The notes under the pieces: model-generated | The model's input: only the letters and a program-made list of their open reading frames with translations | Told to the model about the DNA's origin: nothing | The model's database searches: none | In this document: piece after piece, positions 18,313 to 27,505 of the stretch | Layout of the letters: each line of letters begins with the position of its first letter | Numbering within the stretch: the stretch's first letter is position 1 | Source of the DNA: G963675935 sp963719005 | Lineage (GTDB): Bacteria > Planctomycetota > Planctomycetia > Pirellulales > Thermoguttaceae | Assembly (NCBI GenBank): GCA_963719005.1 | Contig: CAVRAR010000009.1 | Location: forward strand, 1 to 64,000 | DNA: 64,000 bases | Direction of reading: 5' to 3' | Translations under genes and position numbers: made by a program

Positions 18313-19380
18313 ATGACCGGCAAAGAACGATTCCTGACAGCAGTTCGTCGAGAGCAACCCGACCGGGTGCCGCTGTTCGATTTCCTCTTCCAACAGCCGC
18401 TCTATGAGGCGTTGATCGGCCGTCGGCCGGAGAACTACAACGCACGCGACGCCGTCGATTGCGCTCGGGCGCTCGGCCACGATGCAATCTGGATGCCGTT
18501 CGGCGGCTACAACGGCTTCCAGCCGAAGTTTCTGGACGCCAACACCTACGTGGATGAATGGGGGACCACCTATCGCCACAACGGCACCTCCTGGCCCATC
18601 GATTCGCCGATCGATTATCCGATCAAGACGCGGAAGGACTTCGCCCGCTACTGGCCGCCCGATCCGACGCTGCCGGGGCGAATCTCGGAACTAGAGGCGT
18701 TCTGGGAGACGTCGCACAACGACATGGCGCTCACCGGCGGGATCACCGGCCCGTTCACCACCTGCTGGCTGTTGATGGGCTACGAGCACATCTGCTACGC
18801 GCTATACGACGATCCCGCCCTGCTGACCGATCTTTTCCGACTGTCGAACGACTATAACAAAGAGGCGGCGCGGCGATGCGTCGCGGCCGGCTGCCATGCG
18901 TTGTGGTTGGCCGACGATTTGGGCGACAGCAGCCGCGGGTTTCTCAAGATGGAGCACTTCCACAAGTATTACTTGCCTTATCTCGTGGAGTTGGCCGAGT
19001 ACGTCGATGGGCTGGGCGTGCCGGTGCTGCTGCACTGCTGCGGGCGTTTCAGCGACTACCTGCCCGATTTGGCGCAAACGAAGATTGCCGCGATTCATCC
19101 CTTGCAGCGGACGGCGGGCATGGACCTGCGCTGGGTCAAGGAACGTTACGGGCGGCGGTTTTGCATCATCGGCAACGTCGATTCGTCGCGGACGCTGCCG
19201 TTCGGCACGCCCGAGCAGGTCGAGGCCGAGGCCCGCGAGGCGATCGACATTGCAGCGCCCGGCGGCGGGTATGTGCTGGCCTCCGACCATTCGCTGCACG
19301 ACGGCATTCCGGTCGAGAACATCCGCGCGTTGTTCCGGGTCGGTCGCGACTACGGTGGCAAGTTTTATTGCGCATCCTAG
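18313..19380 (+). CDS. uroporphyrinogen-decarboxylase-fold protein 2
   Basis: An intact 355-residue URO-D superfamily protein. It starts TGKERFLTAVRREQPDRVPL, the usual N-terminal signature. Later come ALTGGITGPFTTCWLLMGYE, LWLADDLGDSSRGFLKME, VPVLLHCCGRFSDYLPDLA, IHPLQRTAGMDL, FCIIGNVDSSRTLPFGTP and GGGYVLASDHSLHDGIPVEN. The LHCCG segment aligns with the zinc-binding HxCxG region of MtaA/CmuA-type methyltransferases, whose role is methyl transfer to or from corrinoid or thiol. No corrinoid-protein gene is adjacent, so the reaction is unknown. GGGAGACGCG upstream is the ribosome site; it begins 15 bases after the E2 stop. Confidence 0.85.
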   Translation: MTGKERFLTAVRREQPDRVPLFDFLFQQPLYEALIGRRPENYNARDAVDCARALGHDAIWMPFGGYNGFQPKFLDANTYVDEWGTTYRHNGTSWPIDSPIDYPIKTRKDFARYWPPDPTLPGRISELEAFWETSHNDMALTGGITGPFTTCWLLMGYEHICYALYDDPALLTDLFRLSNDYNKEAARRCVAAGCHALWLADDLGDSSRGFLKMEHFHKYYLPYLVELAEYVDGLGVPVLLHCCGRFSDYLPDLAQTKIAAIHPLQRTAGMDLRWVKERYGRRFCIIGNVDSSRTLPFGTPEQVEAEAREAIDIAAPGGGYVLASDHSLHDGIPVENIRALFRVGRDYGGKFYCAS

Positions 19381-19395
19381 AAGAAAGGAACTCCG

Positions 19396-20556
19396 ATGGC
19401 CAGGTTCGAGTTGAACATCGACTATCCGTTGGAAAAGATGGAAAAGAGCCGGCAGCGGCTGGAGGCGCGGAACCGGTTCCGCTACGTCGATCGCGTGCCG
19501 ATCCAGTTCGGCCTGTGGGGGCGGTATTTCACGCCGATCTTCAAGTACCGTTACCTCGATTTCTTCCGGGACGTCGAAACGCAATACCAGTGGCTGTTGC
19601 AGTTCGCCAAGTACCGCATCGAAAACATCCCCGAGGACTTCTGCCTGGAGCCGGTGATCTGGGTCCATCCGTTTTTCGACAACGTCATCCCGCCCAGCGC
19701 TCACGGCGGCGAGGTGGGCTGGGTGGAAGATGGTCCGCCCCGGGCCATCCCCGTCATCCACTCCGTCGAGCAAATGGAACGATACGAGCCGGCCGCGCCC
19801 GAGGCCGGCTTGCGGGGGAAGGCCATCGAGTGGTGGCACAAGATGAAGGGGCTCGCCGCGCAGACGAAGCTGACGTTCAACGGCCACAAAGGCCGCGTCG
19901 ACGTAGAGCCGCTCGCATTGGGCTTTTTAAGCGCTCACATGATCGCCATCGACCTGATCGGCGAGAATTTCTATTGGTGGCTGCTGGAATACCCCGAGGC
20001 GTGCCACCGGTTTCTGGCGAAAATCACGCAAGCCGAAATCGCCTCGGAGGAGCACACGCGGCGGATCGATCCGCGGCCGCGCACCTTCTTCGCCGTAGCG
20101 GAGGATTCCGCGCAGATCATGTCGCCAGAGTTGTTCAAGAAGTTCTGCGTTCCATACACCAACATTCTTTTCGAGCGGTTCGGCGATAGCATCCCATTCG
20201 GGCGCACGATCCACATGTGCGGCAAGAGTGCGCATCTGCACAAGGTGCTCAAAGAGGACTTGAAAATGAACAGTTTCTGGCTGTTCGGCTACCTCGTTCC
20301 GCCGAAAGTCGCCGCGGCCAATCTCGGCGGCACGACGTTGATGTGGGGCAACATCAGCCCGATGCTGATGAAGGACGGCAGCCGCGATGCGGTCAGGCAA
20401 GCGGCGTTGGAGTGCATCGAGGCGATCGGCCCCTGCGGCGGCCTGCTGCTGGGCGACGGGGCGAACGTTTGCCCCGGCACGCCGCTTGCGAGTTTTCAAG
20501 CAATGATGGACGCGGCCGAGGAGTTCAGCCTGGGCGGCGGGAGGCTGCCGCAGTAA
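19396..20556 (+). CDS. uroporphyrinogen-decarboxylase-fold protein 3
   Basis: An intact 386-residue, more divergent member of the URO-D fold. The N-terminus (EKSRQRLEARNRFRYVDRVP) matches the family. The middle has FFAVAEDSAQIMSPELFKKF. The metal-site region reads GRTIHMCGKSAHLHKVL and the C-terminus CGGLLLGDGANVCPGTPLAS. The HMCG segment corresponds to the conserved Cys region. It starts 16 bases after paralog 2 and precedes E1alpha, so it is in the same transcription unit. It is longer than paralog 2 and clearly not a recent duplicate. Confidence 0.8.
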   Translation: MARFELNIDYPLEKMEKSRQRLEARNRFRYVDRVPIQFGLWGRYFTPIFKYRYLDFFRDVETQYQWLLQFAKYRIENIPEDFCLEPVIWVHPFFDNVIPPSAHGGEVGWVEDGPPRAIPVIHSVEQMERYEPAAPEAGLRGKAIEWWHKMKGLAAQTKLTFNGHKGRVDVEPLALGFLSAHMIAIDLIGENFYWWLLEYPEACHRFLAKITQAEIASEEHTRRIDPRPRTFFAVAEDSAQIMSPELFKKFCVPYTNILFERFGDSIPFGRTIHMCGKSAHLHKVLKEDLKMNSFWLFGYLVPPKVAAANLGGTTLMWGNISPMLMKDGSRDAVRQAALECIEAIGPCGGLLLGDGANVCPGTPLASFQAMMDAAEEFSLGGGRLPQ

Positions 20557-20600
20557 ACTGTGACACGTAAGGAGGAAACGCGAGCATAGCGCAAGAACGC

Positions 20601-21584
20601 ATGGATACTACAACCAAGAGATCGATTCCGCACCAACCCGATTTTCTGCTGCGGCTCTACGAGCGAATGGTGTTGATCCGGCAGTTCGAGGAGGGGGTGA
20701 AGTTCCTGTTTCTCGAAGGCATCATGCCGGGCACCATCCACCAGTGCCAGGGCCAAGAGGCGACGGCCGTCGGCGTCTGCTCCGCACTGCGGCAGAACGA
20801 TTTCATCACCTCCACCTTCCGCAGCCACGGCCACGCCCTGGCCAAAGGGCTGACGATGCAGGAATTGCTCAACGAGCTGTTCGGCGCGAAAACCGGCTGC
20901 TGCAAAGGCAAGGGGGGCAGCATGCACGTCGGCGACCTGTCGAAGGGCATGATCCCCGCCATCGCCATCGTCGGCGGAGGGATTCCCGTGGCCGCCGGCA
21001 TGGCCCTGGCCTTCAAAATGCAGAAGACCGATCGCGTGGCCGTCTCCTTTTTCGGCGACGGCGCCGTGGCCGAGGGCGCCTTCCACGAAGGCGTCAACAT
21101 GGCCGCCATCTGGAATCTGCCGGTCGTCTTCGTCTGCGAAAACAACCTCTACGGCGCCAGCACGCACATCTCGAAAGTCATGCGCGACACCAATATCGCG
21201 CGGCGTGCCGAGAATTACGGCATCCGCGGGCAGCAGCTTGACGGCAACGACGTGCTGGCCGTCTACGAGGCGGCCCAGGCCGCGGTCGACCAGTGCCGGA
21301 CCGGCGAAGGGCCCGTGCTGCTCGAACTGCTGACCTACCGCCGCACCGGCCACTCGCGCCGCGACCCTTGCCACTACCAGCCGAAGGACGAACGCGAGCA
21401 ATGGGCCGCCAAAGACCCGATCGATCGATTCGCCGAGGTGCTAAAGCAACAGGGCATCATTGACAACGCGGGCCTGGAAGCGATCAAAACCGAAATTCTT
21501 CGCCAGTTCAACGAGGCGGTGGAGATCGCAAAACACGAACCGCAGCCGACCTTGGCAGACCTGACCACCGACGTATTCGCTTGA
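20601..21584 (+). CDS. 2-oxoacid (pyruvate/acetoin-type) dehydrogenase E1 alpha
   Basis: A 327-residue thiamine-diphosphate subunit. YERMVLIRQFEEGVKFLFLEG and GTIHQCQGQEATAVGVCSAL match E1alpha. Typical PdhA/AcoA segments follow: STFRSHGHALAKG, GKGGSMHVGD and GGGIPVAAGMALA. The diphosphate-magnesium motif is GDGAVAEGAFHEGVN, followed by VFVCENNLYG. It decarboxylates a 2-oxoacid or cleaves acetoin and passes the acyl group to E2 lipoate. Substrate is not determinable; the setting inside a sugar cluster could mean a sugar-derived 2-oxoacid. E1beta follows after a large hairpin. Confidence 0.92.
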   Translation: MDTTTKRSIPHQPDFLLRLYERMVLIRQFEEGVKFLFLEGIMPGTIHQCQGQEATAVGVCSALRQNDFITSTFRSHGHALAKGLTMQELLNELFGAKTGCCKGKGGSMHVGDLSKGMIPAIAIVGGGIPVAAGMALAFKMQKTDRVAVSFFGDGAVAEGAFHEGVNMAAIWNLPVVFVCENNLYGASTHISKVMRDTNIARRAENYGIRGQQLDGNDVLAVYEAAQAAVDQCRTGEGPVLLELLTYRRTGHSRRDPCHYQPKDEREQWAAKDPIDRFAEVLKQQGIIDNAGLEAIKTEILRQFNEAVEIAKHEPQPTLADLTTDVFA

Positions 21585-21598
21585 ATTACTGGTTCGTA

Positions 21599-21658
21599 AA
21601 TAGTCGCCTTTCGCTCCGCGAAAGTAGCGCCAGTTTCGCGGAGCGAAAGGCGACTATT
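21599..21658. repeat. perfect 25-bp-arm hairpin between E1 alpha and E1 beta
   Basis: The arms begin AATAGTCGCCTTTCGCTCCG and end CGGAGCGAAAGGCGACTATT. They match perfectly over 25 bases around a 10-base loop (GTAGCGCCAG). The hairpin begins 15 bases after the E1alpha stop. No U-run follows, so it is more likely a REP-like element or mRNA-stability structure than a terminator. Confidence 0.9.
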
Positions 21659-21693
21659 ACGGCCCATGAACAGTTACCGCACCAGGAGTGAAC

Positions 21694-22713
21694 ATGACAA
21701 AACGAATGGGCATCGCCGAAGCCTTGCGCGAGGCCATCGCCGAGGAAATGGAGCGCGACGAGCGGGTGTTTTGCATCGGAGAAGATATCGGCGTGCCGGG
21801 CGGATGGGGCGGAGCCTTCACCGTCACGCTCGGCTTGGAAAAACGATTCCCCGATCGCATGGTCAACACGCCGATCGCCGAGCTTGGCTTTTTCGGCGTC
21901 GCCTGCGGGGCCGCGATGATGGGCATGAGACCCATCGCCGACGTGCAATACGGCGATTTCCTGCTGCTGGCCGCCGATCAGATCATCAACAACATCGCCA
22001 AGATGCGCTACATGTCGGGCGGGCAGCTCACCATGCCGCTGGTGATGCGGGCGCCGCTGGGCGCCACCGGCCGCGGCAGCCAGCACGCGCAGAGCCTGGA
22101 GCGATACTTCACCGGCGTGCCGGGGCTGAAAGTCGTCGCCGTGTCGAACGCCTACGACGCCAAGGGCATCCTCAAGGCGGCCGTCCGCGACGACAACGCG
22201 GTGATGATCTTCGAGCACAAGCTGCTGTACGGCTCGAAGGGCGCCCGGGCCGAAAGCGGCGCGGTCGATGCCACCAGCGACATTCCCGACGAGGATTACA
22301 CGCTCCCCTTGGACAAGGCCGCCGTTCGCCGCGAAGGGGCCGACGTGACGATCCTCGGCTGGCTGCTGATGCTGCACCACTCGCTCCACGCCGCCGACCG
22401 GCTCGCCGCCGAGGGCATCGCCGCCGAAGTGATCGACGTGAGAAGCCTGTCGCCGATCGATTATGAGACGATCGGGGCGTCGGTGCGGAAGACGGGCCGG
22501 GTGGTGATCGTGGAGGAGGGGCCAAAGACCGGCGGCGTGAGTGCGGAAATCGCCACCGGCATCATGGAGCATTTTGGCGAGCACCTGCGATGCCCGATCG
22601 CCCGCGTAGCCTCGGCCGACGTGCCCGTGCCGTTCACGCCGGTGTTGGAAAACGCCTATCGCCCGGATGCGGAGAGAATCGTCGTTGCAGCGCGAGACCT
22701 GATGCAGTTCTGA
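21694..22713 (+). CDS. 2-oxoacid (pyruvate/acetoin-type) dehydrogenase E1 beta
   Basis: A 339-residue E1beta subunit. It has RVFCIGEDIGVPGGWGGAF, RMVNTPIAELGFFGVACGAA, ADVQYGDFLLLAADQIINN, APLGATGRGSQHAQSLERYF and the C-terminal VIDVRSLSPIDYETI. It forms the alpha2beta2 decarboxylase with the upstream E1alpha. The start at 21694 is preferred over the in-frame GTG at 21688 because AGGAG lies at ideal distance from it. The stop is followed within 12 bases by the lyxose-isomerase-like gene. Confidence 0.92.
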   Translation: MTKRMGIAEALREAIAEEMERDERVFCIGEDIGVPGGWGGAFTVTLGLEKRFPDRMVNTPIAELGFFGVACGAAMMGMRPIADVQYGDFLLLAADQIINNIAKMRYMSGGQLTMPLVMRAPLGATGRGSQHAQSLERYFTGVPGLKVVAVSNAYDAKGILKAAVRDDNAVMIFEHKLLYGSKGARAESGAVDATSDIPDEDYTLPLDKAAVRREGADVTILGWLLMLHHSLHAADRLAAEGIAAEVIDVRSLSPIDYETIGASVRKTGRVVIVEEGPKTGGVSAEIATGIMEHFGEHLRCPIARVASADVPVPFTPVLENAYRPDAERIVVAARDLMQF

Positions 22714-22724
22714 GGAGAACGATT

Positions 22725-23267
22725 ATGATCAGTCGAAAAGACCTTGAGCGTTATCGGCGGGAAGCCTGTGCGCTGTTCGACCGCGCGCATATCGTTGTCA
22801 CGCCGGAGGAAGCCGGACGGATTGAAATCGCCGACTTCGGCCTCGGCCAGTTCGAGCAGACGGGCCTGGGCGTGCTGGTGTACGTCAACACGCAGCGGTG
22901 CTGCGCGAAGGAGTTGGCGATGTGGCCTCGGCAGACCTGCCCGGAGCATCGCCATCCGAACATCGCCGCCGAGCCGGGCAAGGAGGAGACGTTTCGCTGC
23001 CGCTTCGGCACGGTGTTTCTGTACGTCCCCGGCGAGCTTACGAAATTGCCGCAATGCAGAACCCCGGCCGGCCGCGAGAATACCTATTCCGTCTGGCACG
23101 AAATCGTGCTCAAGCCGGGCGATCAGTACACGCTCGCGCCCGACACGAAGCACTGGTTTCAGGCGGGCGACAAGGGCGCGGTCGTCTCCGAGTTCTCCAC
23201 CCGCAGCCGCGATGAGTGCGACGTCTTCACCGATCCGCAGATTCAACGGGCCACCCGTGTCGTTTGA
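22725..23267 (+). CDS. D-lyxose isomerase-like cupin protein
   Basis: A 180-residue single-domain cupin resembling D-lyxose isomerases of the YdaE type. The metal-binding first motif is in RQTCPEHRHP and the second half in GDQYTLAPDTKHWFQAGDKG. FEQTGLGVLVYVNTQRCCAKEL and NTYSVWHEIVLKPGD also match. Such enzymes interconvert D-lyxose and D-xylulose and also act on D-mannose/D-fructose, which fits the mannosidases in this cluster. GAGGAG precedes the start at 22725. It lies between E1beta and the sugar porter. Confidence 0.8.
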   Translation: MISRKDLERYRREACALFDRAHIVVTPEEAGRIEIADFGLGQFEQTGLGVLVYVNTQRCCAKELAMWPRQTCPEHRHPNIAAEPGKEETFRCRFGTVFLYVPGELTKLPQCRTPAGRENTYSVWHEIVLKPGDQYTLAPDTKHWFQAGDKGAVVSEFSTRSRDECDVFTDPQIQRATRVV

Positions 23268-23308
23268 ATAGTGCAGGAAGAGAACGGCAGCAGCGCCGAG
23301 CCCAGCCC

Positions 23309-24690
23309 ATGAACAACATTTCCTCCCCAACGCCGACTGCAAGGGTTTATCACTCTCGCCTCGTCATGATTTGCGGGGCCTTGGTCGCGGCGATCGGCGG
23401 ATTGCTCTTCGGCTTCGATACGGTGGCGATCTCCGGCGCCAACGCGGCATTGCAGAGCCTGTTTGATCTGAACGAGTTCTGGCAGGGCTTCACGGTGGCG
23501 ATCGCGATGATCGGCACGATCGTCGGCGCCTTCGCCGTCGGAAGACCGTCCGATCGCTTCGGCCGCAAGAAAGTTCTGTTTGCCTTGGCTGCCTGTTTCG
23601 TCGTGTCGTCGCTCGGCTGCGGTCTGGCGAGGAACTGGTGGGAGTTCATCTTCTTCCGCTTTGTCGCCGGGCTTGCGATCGGCGGCGCGTCGATGGTCAC
23701 GCCGATGTACATCGCCGAGATTTCGCCGCCGCGCGTCCGCGGACGGTTGGTGATGGTCAACCAACTCAACATCGTGGTCGGGGTTCTGCTGGCTTTCGTC
23801 TCGAATTACGCGATCGCCCGCTGTTTGCCGGGCGACGTGGCCTGGCGCTGGATGCTCGGCGTGCTCGCGCTCCCCTCGGCGCGTTCTTCTTCTTGATCTT
23901 CACGGTTCCCGAGAGCCCGCGGCACCTGGTCAAGAAAGGACGGTCGGCCGAGGCCCGCCGCGTGCTCGAACGGCTCGGCGACGAGGACGTGGAAAACGAG
24001 CTGGCCGCGATCGAGGCGTCGCTGGCCGATCGGCCGGACCACGTGCAGGAACGGCTGTTTCATGCGCCGCACTGGCGCCCGCTGATGTTGGCCGCCGCGA
24101 TGGCCATGTTCAATCAACTCACCGGCATCAATGCGATTCTGTATTACGCCCCCAAAATCATCGGAACGGCCGGAGCGACGGCCGAGGATTCGTTGTGGCG
24201 GTCCATTCCCATCGGCATGACGTTGCTGCTGTTCACGATTGTCGCCATGTTCATCATCGACCGCTTCGGACGACGCATCCTTCTCTTGATCGGGTCGGTG
24301 GGCATGGCGCTGTGTCTGGCCTTGGTCGCCGCCGCGTTCGCCAACGATCCCGGCGGGCACGAATGGTTGATTCTCGGCGGGCTGGTCGGTTCCATCGCTT
24401 TCTTCGCGATGTCGCAGGGGGCGGTGATGTTCGTGTTCATCTCCGAAATCTTCCCTAACGCCGTCCGCGCCAAAGGACAAGCCTTCGGCACGCTGGTCCA
24501 TTGGTCGATGGCGGCGGCGGTGACGCAATGTTTTCCCTGGGCGGCCAAACATTCCGTCGCCAGCGTGTTCGCATTCTTCAGCGCCATGATGGTGCTGCAA
24601 TTCTTCTTCGCCTGCTGGATTATGCCCGAAACCAAAGGCACCGCCCTGGAAGACATCGAGAAACGGCTGGCGACTGCTGGCCGGGAATAG
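23309..24690 (+). CDS. MFS sugar porter (sugar:H+ symporter family), one frameshift
   Basis: Joined frames give about 460 residues with 12 hydrophobic segments. The sugar-porter signatures are clear: GGLLFGFDTVAISGA in helix 1, GRPSDRFGRKKVL between helices 2 and 3, RFVAGLAIGGASMVTPMYIAE, FTVPESPRHLVKKGR after helix 6, FNQLTGINAILYYAPKI in helix 7, IDRFGRRILLL and the C-terminal MPETKGTALEDIE. It would import the monosaccharide used by this cluster. A one-base deletion near 23888 (GCGCGTTC where GCGGCGTTC is expected) separates the halves and is probably a sequence error, since both halves are well conserved. Confidence 0.88.
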
Positions 24691-24723
24691 AAATCCGACT
24701 CAATTCAGCCGGGAAACCGCGGT

Positions 24724-26649
24724 TTATGGCGACGCCGACGGCGGACTCTTCGGCAATCGCGTGTTGCCCACGCGACGAGTCAGGCCCAGCCGATCCATGT
24801 AGTCGAGCATCGGCAGGGCGAACTTCCGCGTCGTATCCAAGAGATATTTAAATTGCACGCTCTCCAGCCGGCCCTCTTTGCGAAAATGCTCGGCGAGGAT
24901 CTCACGCGCGCGGGCGACGGCCTCGCTGTGAAAGAGCATCCCGGCGGCGTCTACCTGAACCAATCGCCCATGCTCGCGAAGCAGGCCAAGCAGCTTTGCA
25001 ACCTTGGCGGCGGGCGTGCCGGTCTGAGTGGCGACCTCCGCGGCGTCGGGCGGCGAAAACAACTTCTCGCGGAAGAACGATTCGATCGTCTCCAGCAGCC
25101 TGGCGTCCTCGCCGCCGAACGTGCTGCGGTGTTCCGGCAGGGCCAGCCGCCCGTTCTTCTCGACCAGCCGTTTCTCGTCCTTCAGACGGGCCACCAGCGC
25201 GTCGAGCACTGCCTTGTCGATCGGCATCGTTTGACGCAATTGCTCGGGCGGCGGCCCCGGGCTCTCGGGCGATTGGCGGTGAAAATCGGCAACCAGTTTC
25301 AGAATCTTCTCTTCGGCCTCGGCGGCCGTGTCGCGATGAACGTAGTCCCTCCCGGTCAAGGCGAAAATGATCTGCCGCGCGGCGAGATCGGCGAGGATTT
25401 CTCGCACGCGGGCGTGCGGTATCTTCGTACGAACGGCAACCGCCTCCTCGGTCGCGGCCAGCGACTCCGCCCGGCGTACGCAGTATTCGACGAACCGCGG
25501 CGGGTCGAGGATCGCTTCGGCCCGCTCTTGCAGGTCTTGACGTATCTCGGGGCGATTGGCTTTTACGCGGCGTGGGATGGCTTCGACGATTCGTCCGCCG
25601 CCGATGGTCCGCACGGGCGAGAGCGTGCGGAGCAGGAAGTGATCGCCCGGGCCGGCAACCACCGGCGTTTTGGTTTTGATCTGGATCAGTGCCGATTGCC
25701 CACCCTCCATCGAAGTGCCCGATAGCGGATAGAACGAGGCGGCCACATCGGAGGTGCCGGTGTGGAATCGCACTTCCGCCCCGCTTTTCAGCAGCAGCTT
25801 TTCGCGCGGCAGCAGCCGCAGCGAGCAGAGATACCACTGCTCGGGCGAGAAGAAGCCGGGGATGGTCAACACGTCGCCGCGGTGGATTTCGCGATGGTCC
25901 CAATGGCCGACGTTCAGCGCCGCGCACTGGCCGGCCATCACAGCGTCGCTGGTTTGGCCGTAGACCTCGACCCGGCGGATTCGCCCGGCGAGCCCTTGCG
26001 GCAAGAGGACCACTTCATCGCCGGCGTGTGCCGCTCCGGCCACGGGGATGCCGGCGGCGACGGTACCGTAGCCCTGGACCGAGAACGCCCGTTCGAGCGG
26101 CAGGCGGAAGACGCCGTCGGTGCGTCTCGGCTCGATCGCGGCGACCAGGGCCCAAAGCGCTTCGAGAAACGGATCGAATCCTTCGCCGGTGACGTTCGAC
26201 ATCCGGCAGATCGGAGCGCCTTCGAGAAACGTCCCTCGCAGGAACGCGGCGACGGCGGCCTGAACGCCCGCCCGGTCTTCCGCCGCGATGCGGTCGATCT
26301 TCGTCAGGGCCACCATTCCGTGGCGGATGCCTAGCAGGGTGAGGATGTCGAGGTGTTCGCGGGTTTGCGGCATGACGCCGTCGTCGGCGGCCACGACGAG
26401 GATGACGCCGTCCATGCCGCTGGCGCCGGCGACCATGGTCTTGATGAAGTTTTCATGGCCCGGCACGTCGACGATACCGACCTGGGTGTCGCCGATTTTG
26501 CAGGGAGCGAAGCCCAGTTCGATCGACATCCCCCGCTCTTTCTCCTCCTTGAGCCGATCGGTGTCGCAGCCGGTGAGGCATTTCACCAGCGCGGTTTTTC
26601 CATGATCGATATGCCCGGCGGTGCCAAGGGTGATATTGACCTGCTGCAA
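24724..26649 (-). CDS. selB: selenocysteine-specific translation elongation factor SelB
   Basis: A 641-residue GTPase that delivers Sec-tRNA to the ribosome at SECIS-marked UGA codons. The G domain is at the N-terminus: GTAGHIDHGKTALVKCLTG (G1), ERGMSIELGFA (G2), DVPGHENFIKTM (G3) and LTKID (G4). SelB-type beta domains follow. The C-terminal winged-helix region (from about residue 400, ending RKFALPMLDYMDRLGLTRRV) binds SECIS RNA. Its presence implies the organism encodes selenoproteins; selA, selD and tRNA-Sec are not in the window. It converges on the MFS gene with a 33-base gap. Confidence 0.93.
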   Translation of the reverse strand: MQQVNITLGTAGHIDHGKTALVKCLTGCDTDRLKEEKERGMSIELGFAPCKIGDTQVGIVDVPGHENFIKTMVAGASGMDGVILVVAADDGVMPQTREHLDILTLLGIRHGMVALTKIDRIAAEDRAGVQAAVAAFLRGTFLEGAPICRMSNVTGEGFDPFLEALWALVAAIEPRRTDGVFRLPLERAFSVQGYGTVAAGIPVAGAAHAGDEVVLLPQGLAGRIRRVEVYGQTSDAVMAGQCAALNVGHWDHREIHRGDVLTIPGFFSPEQWYLCSLRLLPREKLLLKSGAEVRFHTGTSDVAASFYPLSGTSMEGGQSALIQIKTKTPVVAGPGDHFLLRTLSPVRTIGGGRIVEAIPRRVKANRPEIRQDLQERAEAILDPPRFVEYCVRRAESLAATEEAVAVRTKIPHARVREILADLAARQIIFALTGRDYVHRDTAAEAEEKILKLVADFHRQSPESPGPPPEQLRQTMPIDKAVLDALVARLKDEKRLVEKNGRLALPEHRSTFGGEDARLLETIESFFREKLFSPPDAAEVATQTGTPAAKVAKLLGLLREHGRLVQVDAAGMLFHSEAVARAREILAEHFRKEGRLESVQFKYLLDTTRKFALPMLDYMDRLGLTRRVGNTRLPKSPPSASP

Positions 26650-26741
26650 AGCGAAATCTCCGGTTGGTCATCTGCCCCAACGGGACAGCCGTTCTCCCAG
26701 GCCGGGGCAACACCCTGGTAGGCGAAGGTGCGTTATGGCTG

Positions 26742-27077
26742 TCACTTCTTTGAGGTCGGTAACGCGACAACTCCGATGATCATCGGGAGGTGCAGGGTGT
26801 ACCATAGAAATGCAACGATCAACCACGAGCGAAAGAACAGAGCAAAGTAACCGACGCCCATGAGGACGATGACGCCTGCGGCCAATCCGGCACCCTTGCC
26901 ATCCTTGGCGATCCCATCTGCGTTAATCTTACGGAGGCCGAAGACATCAACCATTAGCGGCATCGCAATGAACGCTACACCAATTGAGAGCCCAGGCGAA
27001 TGGTTTTCTATCACAAGAAACCACACGAGGAATCCAAGAGATGCCAACGACGCTATTATGAACCCAACTCGCGCCAT
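26742..27077 (-). CDS. small integral membrane protein
   Basis: A 111-residue protein with about four hydrophobic segments (GFIIASLASLGFLVWFLVI, GLSIGVAFIAMPLMVDVF, GLAAGVIVLMGVGYFALFF, WLIVAFLWYTLHLPMIIG). No family was recognised. The ATG at 27077 is favoured because GGAG lies seven bases upstream. It stands alone upstream of selB on the same strand. Confidence 0.6.
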   Translation of the reverse strand: MARVGFIIASLASLGFLVWFLVIENHSPGLSIGVAFIAMPLMVDVFGLRKINADGIAKDGKGAGLAAGVIVLMGVGYFALFFRSWLIVAFLWYTLHLPMIIGVVALPTSKK

Positions 27078-27083
27078 AACCAC

Positions 27084-27505
27084 TCCAAGGTTTACAAGTC
27101 GTGAATCGCGCAGCCGAACCTATCCTATAACCCAATTTTCACTCCCAGCATTCTATACGGGCACTCTCCCTACCGCAAGTAGGGAGACGGCTGCCCTCTG
27201 CGCCGGAAACTCGTTACACGAGCCGGTTTGTCGGTTTGCCGGTCAATTCCAGCCGGTGAGTAAGCTGCATCCTCTGCCAGTGATTGAGAACGCGGACCCG
27301 AGATTGGGCTAGCAAAGCAGCCTGGGCAATTCTCTACACAGGCCGGAACGGCAACTTGTAAGTAATCCTTACAAGTTCGTTGCCTCGATGACAGACCGCG
27401 AGCGGCTCAGCGCGGGAGTTGTCAAGTAAGTCTTGACAACTCGGCTCTTCGGGCCTAACGCGGGGGCCGCGAAGCCAAGGGCGGGCGGGATGCCCGCGCT
27501 CCGGT
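27084..27505. other. intergenic region with two look-alike hairpins
   Basis: No gene is seen in this 420-base gap. Two hairpins of the same plan lie 65 bases apart: AACTTGTAAG / CTTACAAGTT at 27351-27375 and AGTTGTCAAG / CTTGACAACT at 27418-27442. The rest is unremarkable. Confidence 0.6.

Noticed and set aside
10754..20556. HemE (haem biosynthesis) for the three URO-D-fold genes
   Set aside because: Three divergent copies within a sugar cluster, HxCxG-like metal-site motifs in place of HemE-typical sequence, and no other haem genes nearby.
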